This document shows, piece by piece, positions 58,761 to 64,000 of a stretch of DNA of 64,000 nt. How positions within the stretch are numbered: the first letter of the stretch is position 1; each line of letters begins with the position of its first letter. The stretch lies in assembly GCA_019359395.1 (NCBI GenBank), contig JAHHHK010000012.1, positions 62,001 through 126,000 on the forward strand. The letters run 5' to 3'. The DNA is from Komarekiella atlantica HA4396-MV6 (GTDB taxonomy: Bacteria; Cyanobacteriota; Cyanobacteriia; Cyanobacteriales; Nostocaceae). The notes below the pieces were generated by a model. That model did no database searches. It saw only the letters and a program-made list of their open reading frames with translations, and had not been told where the DNA came from. The translations under genes and the position numbers were made by a program.

Positions 58761-59267
58761 TAATTCTAATTGATTTGCTGTTAATGCTTCTTTCTTAATA
58801 TCAAATTAATTTGAGAAAGACTAAAGCAATCAAATTTTAAAATAGGTAAAACAATTTTTAGTACAAACAGTGTACATAACAAGCGCGATATCATCACTTG
58901 TACTTTATCTACAAGGTGAACTATTTAAATCTAACTCTTGCAAGGTGGATAGAAACACCCAAAAAATTTACCGATCTTTGGGCTTTTCACTTTGGTGTCT
59001 TAGTGGTTCAAAAGTCAATTTTTGAACTACTAAGACACTAAGAAAAATACAAAATCACACCTTGAAAAGGCTAATTTGTATCCTTGCTACTTGACAAATA
59101 TAGCTTCTCATAATTGAAAGCATCGGTTATGGAGCAGCTGAGCACTCACTCATTACTCAGCACGGGCTAAACGCCCCGTTAGCGCAGCCTATCGTAGAGA
59201 AGAAAGCTAACAGCACTCATTTCTCAGCGAGAACTCTGAGGTCGGCATCCGGCGTTCTGAAGTTCGG
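58761..59267. other. Gap with repeats, no gene
   Basis: Besides the long inverted repeat it holds ACTCATTACTCAG-type heptads (about 59147-59162) and a GC-rich piece with CGCCCCGTTAGCGCAGCC (about 59173-59190) and CGTAGAGA, like other repeats of the window. No coding signal. Confidence 0.45.
58995..59038. repeat. Long near-perfect inverted repeat
   Basis: GTGTCTTAGTGGTTCAAAA (58995-59013) and TTTTGAACTACTAAGACAC (59020-59038) pair over 19 bases with one G-T wobble around a six-base loop. There is no T run right after it. Confidence 0.7.
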
Positions 59268-59624
59268 TTACTCAGCACTATTTTGGTATGCTTGCCAAAG
59301 TTGATGAATAAACTCATTTAGTTGCTGCTTAGCAACTAAATCAGGTTCAGTTTTTGGTTCCTTTGCTAAAACCTGACTTAACAAGGTAATTACTTCTGTG
59401 TCTAGAGCTGGTCGAAATAAATTAATATGCCAAAGTAAGTCCGATGCATCTCGTAAGTCAGTAATTACAGATGATTGTTCGATGAAAGTGACAAGCAGCA
59501 AAGGACGCACCCAACACAACTGGCGAGAAACTACGACTTGAATGACTTCTGCATACAGATTTCTGTCGCCATGCTCTAAAGCCACAATTTGTCCCGGTTG
59601 AAAGTCTAGGCTCATGTCCATCAT
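59268..59624 (-). CDS. Conserved hypothetical protein
   Basis: The 118-residue soluble protein starts (after two optional Met) MSLDFQPGQIVALEHGDRNLYAEVIQ, a small beta-barrel-like opening, followed by CWVRPLLLVTF and helices ending FIHQLWQAYQNSAE. I do not recognise the family. Its last codons and stop lie in an ACTCAGC heptad. It is divergent from clpS, 291 bases away. Confidence 0.6.
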   Translation of the reverse strand: MMDMSLDFQPGQIVALEHGDRNLYAEVIQVVVSRQLCWVRPLLLVTFIEQSSVITDLRDASDLLWHINLFRPALDTEVITLLSQVLAKEPKTEPDLVAKQQLNEFIHQLWQAYQNSAE

Positions 59625-59915
59625 TAAGCAATTTGGGCAGTGGCAACGATTGTTTTATAGCTTCCTTCATTTTAAGAGCCAGAATGCGCTATGCTTGGGT
59701 GAAAGTCCTGAAACATTAGGATAACACCCTCACGGTAGCCTTAAACATAGGTTTTACAGGTACTCACGAAATACTGTCGTGATTGCCCCTAGCCTGAAAA
59801 GATTTTACTGGCATAGTATCTAGACAGAAATACTATAGAATAAGTAAATAACTGTTAAGCGATCGCTCGACAGAGACTTTGTTGTAGTGAATCAACGAGA
59901 AAAGAGCAAAGAGCC

Positions 59916-60197
59916 GTGTCAGTTGAAACCATTGAAAAGCGTTCCACATCCCGTAAGCTCGCGCCTCGATATCGCGTTTTGCTTCATAACGACGACCACA
60001 ACTCTATGGAGTACGTGGTGCAGGCACTAATAACCACTGTGCCCAGCCTCACCCAGCCCCAAGCTGTTAGCATCATGATGGAAGCGCATACAAACGGGCT
60101 AGCTTTGGTTATTACTTGCGCTCAAGAACATGCTGAGTTCTATTGCGAAACATTGAAAAGTCATGGTTTAAGTAGCACAATTGAACCTGATGAATAG
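59916..60197 (+). CDS. clpS: ATP-dependent Clp protease adaptor ClpS
   Basis: The 93-residue adaptor hands N-degron substrates to a Clp chaperone. It has YRVLLHNDDHNSMEYVVQAL (with the Asn-Asp that binds the substrate N-terminal amine) and AVSIMMEAHTNGLALV, both family marks. Start is GTG at 59916. TCATTTG-type heptads lie right after its stop. The Clp genes are not in the window. Confidence 0.95.
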   Translation: MSVETIEKRSTSRKLAPRYRVLLHNDDHNSMEYVVQALITTVPSLTQPQAVSIMMEAHTNGLALVITCAQEHAEFYCETLKSHGLSSTIEPDE

Positions 60198-60232
60198 TCA
60201 TTAGTCATTTGTCATTTGTCATTTGTCGAAAT
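60198..60232. repeat. TCATTTG heptad repeats after clpS
   Basis: GTCATTAGTCATTTGTCATT and further TTGTC units form about four degenerate heptads directly after the clpS stop. Confidence 0.65.
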
Positions 60233-60268
60233 CTAGAGTTTTGACTGGTGATTATTGACTTATTTTGT

Positions 60269-61093
60269 ATGAAAATAAACCTTGCCCCTTTAGCCCAAAG
60301 CCCTGCCCCTATTAGGCTGGGTTGTTTTATTGTTATTTTATTGCTGCTGTGGTTGCCCTTGGCTGCACCAATTTACTTACTAGTGCGTGATTCTAACTTA
60401 GTAAGTATCTTGACAATGGTGTTGCTATATGTTGAGTTTATTGTTCTCCTCAAGTTATGGGGCAAATATATCTATAAGCAGCCACAAATACTACGAGATT
60501 ACGGCTTAGAATTCACGCGGATCAATGGTGTGGATTTGCTGCGTGGTTTGGCTATGGGGTTAATTAACATTCTGATACTCTTTGGGATACAAGGTTTTTT
60601 AGGTTGGCTGGTGTGGCAACAACCAAAAGTTTTTTTGCTAAAAGTGATTTTAGAAGGTTTAATTGTCGGCTTAGGTATCGGGTTTGCTGAGGAATTATTA
60701 TTCCGAGGCTGGTTGCTAAATGAGTTAGAGCAAGACTACAGTCCGAGTGTGGCGCTATGGACAGATGCCATTGCATTTGCTGCATTGCACTTTATTAAGC
60801 CGCTAGAGGCAATTATTAATACACTGCCACAATTTCCAGCTTTAGTAGTGCTGGGGTTAACGCAGGTATGGGGAAAGCGCTGGCGTAGGGGACGCTTGGG
60901 TTTACCAATCGGTTTGCATGGTGGTTTCGTTTGGGGCTACTACATCATTAATGTTGGGGAATTAACGAAACATTCTGGTAAAGTTCCTGATTGGGTGACT
61001 GGTGTGAATAATAATCCCTTACAAGGATTGATGGGGGTGCTGTTGATGAGTGTACTGGCTTTGTGGATACGGAGGCGGAGTCTTAAAAATTAA
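60269..61093 (+). CDS. CPBP-family intramembrane protease (CAAX/Abi-like)
   Basis: The protein (274 residues from ATG 60269) has about seven membrane helices and the family's motif EELLFRG (Glu at about 141-142), then FAALHF with the second-motif His and a third His near GLHGGFVWGY. These intramembrane residues bind metal. Substrate is unknown; bacterial relatives act in immunity to bacteriocins or in membrane-protein turnover. GTG at 60248 would add seven residues but is less likely. It follows clpS by 71 bases and might share its transcript. Confidence 0.88.
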   Translation: MKINLAPLAQSPAPIRLGCFIVILLLLWLPLAAPIYLLVRDSNLVSILTMVLLYVEFIVLLKLWGKYIYKQPQILRDYGLEFTRINGVDLLRGLAMGLINILILFGIQGFLGWLVWQQPKVFLLKVILEGLIVGLGIGFAEELLFRGWLLNELEQDYSPSVALWTDAIAFAALHFIKPLEAIINTLPQFPALVVLGLTQVWGKRWRRGRLGLPIGLHGGFVWGYYIINVGELTKHSGKVPDWVTGVNNNPLQGLMGVLLMSVLALWIRRRSLKN

Positions 61094-61260
61094 AAATAAG
61101 TAATAAACTTATGGAAAAATAAAATATTGGCTAAAAAGAAGCTAAATTTTTGTCTAGTCTAAAGTTGATGTCTCAGCAAAGCAGTATTCATGCATTAAAA
61201 GCGCACTTAGGAAAAGTCTTTAGTTAAATGATCGCCATGATTCATCTTGCGCGGTCGGAT

Positions 61261-61503
61261 CTACGCCACATTTTTGACTGAGCTAATTCCTTCACCACAC
61301 CACTGGGTCAGTAGCCATCTGTCAGAATCTTTATCCAGTGCTGGCTTGAGACGAAAATTAAAAACCTCTTGCCAGACCTCTACTCCATACTGAGATACAA
61401 AATCTGCCTCCAGTTCTTTGAACTGTTCCCATTGCCGATTTCCGATAGCGGTCAATATGGGAATGATTGCGGTGATTGAAACTTGTGTGGCGACGGGTAT
61501 CAT
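61261..61503 (-). CDS. Small unknown protein, coupled to the upstream gene
   Basis: The 80-residue product starts MIPVATQVSITAIIPILTAIG and continues with QWEQFKELEADFVSQYGVEVWQEV. Its ATG overlaps the stop of the upstream gene (ATGA at 61500-61503), so the two are translationally coupled. No family was recognised. Trp and acidic residues suggest a small helical globular protein. Confidence 0.5.
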   Translation of the reverse strand: MIPVATQVSITAIIPILTAIGNRQWEQFKELEADFVSQYGVEVWQEVFNFRLKPALDKDSDRWLLTQWCGEGISSVKNVA

Positions 61504-61700
61504 TCTGGGTAGTCCTCAAAAATACAAATAATCGGCATAAATGGTTTTTTGGTGTTGATGATTTTAACCAACCGTTTACCCTTGCTTCTAGCAAGCGCAA
61601 AACAGGCTAACTTTGTTTCTGCTGCTGACCAATCCGTTGGATTTGTTACCGGGTCAAACTCCTCTTCATCTGAGTTGTTTGATTGGCTTTCGTCGGTCAT
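61500..61700 (-). CDS. Small acidic unknown protein, first of a coupled pair
   Basis: The 66-residue product begins with an acidic, disordered-looking stretch (MTDESQSNNSDEEEFDPVTNPTD in part) followed by ETKLACFALARSKGKRLVKI and a C-terminal hydrophobic piece, MPIICIFEDYPE. No family was recognised. The order of a small acidic protein and a second small protein with overlapping codons recalls toxin-antitoxin pairs in layout only. Confidence 0.5.
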   Translation of the reverse strand: MTDESQSNNSDEEEFDPVTNPTDWSAAETKLACFALARSKGKRLVKIINTKKPFMPIICIFEDYPE

Positions 61701-61817
61701 GCTTTAATTCCTTAATAAGGACTGCTACTGGGTACAGTTAGGCTCACGAATTTTCACCTGCTTCACCTGCGAAAATTTTCACAATAGCCAAAGATACTGG
61801 GCTTTTTGGTGCAATCT

Positions 61818-62456
61818 TTACGCTGGCGTCTCAACCACTGTACCTACCAAACACGCCTTATCCAAATTAACGCCATTCAAATTCGCACTTTCTAATTCCG
61901 CACAAAGCAAATTCGCCCCTGTTAAATTCGCCCCTGCCAAATTCGCCCCCCGCAAGTCAGCTTCTTCAAGATTTGCCTCACTCAATAACGCCCCTTGCAA
62001 ATCGGCACGACTCAAGTCTGCACCTTTGAGATTCGCCCCACTTAGGTTTGTACCTCGTAAGTCAGCACCCCGCAAGTCAACACCTTGTAAGTTCACATTC
62101 ATCAAGTTAGCACCACTCACGAAAGCACCGGCTAACGACACATCACTAAGTATTGCTCCCATTAGGTTAGCACCGCGCAAATTGCTACCCCGCAAGTCAG
62201 CCCCCGTTAAATCTGCTTGCATTAAATTTGCTCCCATTAGGTTCGCCCGCAAGTCAGTTTCTTGGAGGTTCGCCCCCATCAAATTCGCCCCTTCCAAATG
62301 CCCACCTTCAAGTTTAGAAGCAGCGAAATTAGTGCCGACAAGGGTAGCGCCAGCAAGATTAATGCGGCTTAAATCGAGTTGAGAGAGTTCCTCGTCTTCT
62401 AAATTTGCCCCTGGTAGCTGTTTGAGTTTTCCTAATCTAATGGCTTCAATATTCAT
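61818..62456 (-). CDS. Pentapeptide-repeat protein
   Basis: Of 212 residues, about 25-205 are almost unbroken A(N/D)LxG pentapeptides (for example GANLMGANLQETDLRANLMG), which form a right-handed quadrilateral beta-helix. Such proteins can mimic DNA or act as scaffolds; no function can be assigned. One turn (LRANLMG) looks shortened. Its start overlaps the stop of the DICT-domain gene (ATGA at 62453-62456), so the two are coupled and probably act together. Confidence 0.92.
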   Translation of the reverse strand: MNIEAIRLGKLKQLPGANLEDEELSQLDLSRINLAGATLVGTNFAASKLEGGHLEGANLMGANLQETDLRANLMGANLMQADLTGADLRGSNLRGANLMGAILSDVSLAGAFVSGANLMNVNLQGVDLRGADLRGTNLSGANLKGADLSRADLQGALLSEANLEEADLRGANLAGANLTGANLLCAELESANLNGVNLDKACLVGTVVETPA

Positions 62457-63850
62457 TTGGGGTAACTACCAATTTCCTCATTAGTCTTGCTGTGGCTATC
62501 CCATCGGGAATCAAGAATCCAGATGCCCGCGCTGACTTTGGGTGTCATCTGGGGTAAGTCAAGTCCCTGTTGTAAACCCATGACTAGCAAAGTTAGGGTA
62601 TCTACAAGTTTAGGGTCAAAACGGGTAGATTGTTGCTGTCTGCACTCATCCAAAGCTTGAGAAAACATTTCTTGACGGCTCTGATTTGACAATTTTTGCT
62701 GATTGACTCGCCACTGAAAGTCTGCCAATAATGCTAATATTCTCGACTCTAGGGGAATTTCATCCCCAGCTAAACCCGCTGGTTCTCCTGTGCCATTCCA
62801 CCACTCGGTTTGGTGAGTAATGATTTGAGCAACTGCCCGCAGTCGTGACATTGTTCTCAGTACTTGCGCTCCCGGTACTAAGGGACAAGTTAAGGGAGAA
62901 CTAGGGGCATCTTCTTGGTAGCGTGTGGATATACCGCCAGTGAGAACGCTTTCGGCTTTTTGTAGTGGATCTATGCGGTGCAACAAACCCGCCAGTCGCA
63001 ATCTTTTAATCTGCCATGCAGGAAGATCTAAAAGCTGCCCCATTGCCTCAGCAAGTACAACTACTTCCGCCGCTGCCATTGGATTGTTGACATCTGCCAT
63101 GTCCATCAGTTGCGCCATTCGCAAAAATGCTTGGATTTCGTTAGAAACCAAGTTGCGATCAAGTGCTTGTTGCCGAAGTGCTGTGGGGATGGATAAATTA
63201 TCCTGCCCAGTCTGGAGGTAATCGACTACACGGGAGACAACTGCACCCAAATTTTGCGATCTAGTAATTGATGGTATGATTGCCTGTTTATGATCTGTAA
63301 GTTTTTGCGCCAGTGCTGAGTTGTATTTTTGGATGTGAGCGATCGCTATTTCTGCTGTCTCTTGGACTAACTCTGGCTCAAATGTCCACAAGCCGTAGAA
63401 TTTGCGCTCTAAGTCTGATGTGGGTACTCCAGCATTCCCATAATCTGCTTCTGATAATTCTTGACAAATTACCATTGCTGTGTATGCTGGCGACAGAATA
63501 ATTAAGTGCCATTCTTGCGCTACTGGATCGACTGGATCTAATTCTACTAAGTCTACATTGGATAATTGACTTGTGGGATGTTCAGCAAAACCAGTATCAG
63601 GAGCAGCTATAATAGCAATTTCGCGGCTGCGCTGGGCGATGTCTGCATATCGTTGGGCTTCTTGCAGATACCATTTCCCCTGTTGAAAGGCTGTGATAAC
63701 TAGGGGTGTGCCTTCGTCGGCTAAGATTTGGTCTTCTAGGGCATGGCAAAGGGAGACTAGGGTATTTTTGTAGTACACCCCGAATCGAATTGGCCTGGTA
63801 CTTTGACGATGGGCTGTTTCCAGCTGTTGTAGGATTGAACCTTCTAACAT
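62453..63850 (-). CDS. DICT-domain sensor with degenerate HD-GYP domain
   Basis: The 465-residue soluble protein has an N-terminal DICT sensory domain (about 15-150; FGVYYKNTLVSLCHALEDQI, HLIILSPAYTAMVIC) and a C-terminal region shaped like an HD-GYP domain (about 225-430). Key residues are changed: the HD pair reads His291-Arg292 (LLHRID) and the GYP region reads GTGEP (353-357), although HQTEWWNGTG and GDEIPLESRILALLADF keep the fold's pattern. It is probably not a working phosphodiesterase and may act as a binding module. It is coupled to the pentapeptide-repeat gene. Confidence 0.75.
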   Translation of the reverse strand: MLEGSILQQLETAHRQSTRPIRFGVYYKNTLVSLCHALEDQILADEGTPLVITAFQQGKWYLQEAQRYADIAQRSREIAIIAAPDTGFAEHPTSQLSNVDLVELDPVDPVAQEWHLIILSPAYTAMVICQELSEADYGNAGVPTSDLERKFYGLWTFEPELVQETAEIAIAHIQKYNSALAQKLTDHKQAIIPSITRSQNLGAVVSRVVDYLQTGQDNLSIPTALRQQALDRNLVSNEIQAFLRMAQLMDMADVNNPMAAAEVVVLAEAMGQLLDLPAWQIKRLRLAGLLHRIDPLQKAESVLTGGISTRYQEDAPSSPLTCPLVPGAQVLRTMSRLRAVAQIITHQTEWWNGTGEPAGLAGDEIPLESRILALLADFQWRVNQQKLSNQSRQEMFSQALDECRQQQSTRFDPKLVDTLTLLVMGLQQGLDLPQMTPKVSAGIWILDSRWDSHSKTNEEIGSYPK

Positions 63851-64000
63851 GGGATTTGGTGAAAATAATCGCAGAATAGTCGGGGAGTGGAGGATAAGGA
63901 GACGGAATTTTGCCTGATTTGATTATGCGTCTTCTATCAAATAGTTACCAACTGTTTTTCTTTCGTCTCCATTGGCGCCGAAAGTGCTGTTTCTAAGTCA

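Noticed and set aside
1-64000. tRNA, rRNA, tmRNA, RNase P RNA or CRISPR array
   Set aside because: No TTCGAATC-type arm in a cloverleaf setting, no conserved RNA core words and no regularly spaced repeats were seen; a covariance-model scan would be decisive.
1-64000. HIP1 octamers (GCGATCGC) as special sites
   Set aside because: They are frequent throughout the genomes of this group and their spread here is ordinary.

Overview
The window is chromosomal DNA from a filamentous, probably heterocyst-forming cyanobacterium (Nostocales; Nostoc/Anabaena-like). Reasons: dispersed GCGATCGC (HIP1) octamers, short heptad repeats between genes (ACTCAGT, TTAGTCA and CCCAGTC types), cyanobacteria-restricted families (DUF2839, DUF1997, probable DUF1815, DICT-domain protein, CHAT-TPR protein), an RNase E ending in the cyanobacterial RRRRRRSSA motif, a ferredoxin-type glutamate synthase, and a lysyl-tRNA synthetase with a KTSC tail. 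No plasmid, prophage, intact transposase, CRISPR array or tRNA was recognised.

Layout. 0.1-4 kb: a small secreted protein convergent with a large predicted outer-membrane protein. 4-13.7 kb: orphan sensor histidine kinase, DUF2267 protein, repetitive secreted protein, TPR protein, sigma-like protein, membrane-anchored VOC-like protein, lysS, a decayed PIN-type toxin-antitoxin remnant, an LTxxQ periplasmic protein and an M48 protease. 13.8-17.1 kb: divergent DinG-like helicase, DUF2839 protein and an anchored polysaccharide deacetylase. 18.3-25.2 kb: a sugar-transfer block with one polyprenol-phosphate GT2 enzyme and four polytopic GT-C-type proteins. 25.5-30.7 kb: dxr, a small membrane protein, a frameshifted thioesterase, a CHAT-TPR protein and a DUF1815-like protein.

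31.7-40.8 kb holds ferredoxin glutamate synthase with an unusual repeat-derived linker, a phosphodiester glycosidase-like protein, a mannose-phosphate-isomerase-type cupin and an IscA/HesB-like protein. 41.1-46.3 kb is the str operon, rpsL-rpsG-fusA-tuf-rpsJ, with a good promoter and internal hairpins. 46.8-58.1 kb holds a Lon substrate-binding-domain protein, pheA, another GT39-like protein, a DUF1997 protein, the rne-rnhB pair, a two-part radical SAM protein and a STAS protein. 58.5-64 kb holds small conserved genes, clpS, a CPBP protease, a coupled pair of small unknown genes and a coupled pair made of a DICT/degenerate-HD-GYP regulator and a pentapeptide-repeat protein.

Most of the window is core housekeeping: translation, nitrogen assimilation, isoprenoid and phenylalanine synthesis, and RNA decay. 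Accessory interest lies in the surface-sugar genes, the regulatory singletons, and the repeats that have entered coding sequences or supply gene ends. No complete new defence or mobile system was seen. The strongest leads are the in-frame repeat insertions (gltB, histidine kinase), the one-base frameshift in the thioesterase gene, the toxin-antitoxin relic, the degenerate helicase and HD-GYP proteins, and the unrecognised secreted/outer-membrane pair at the left end.
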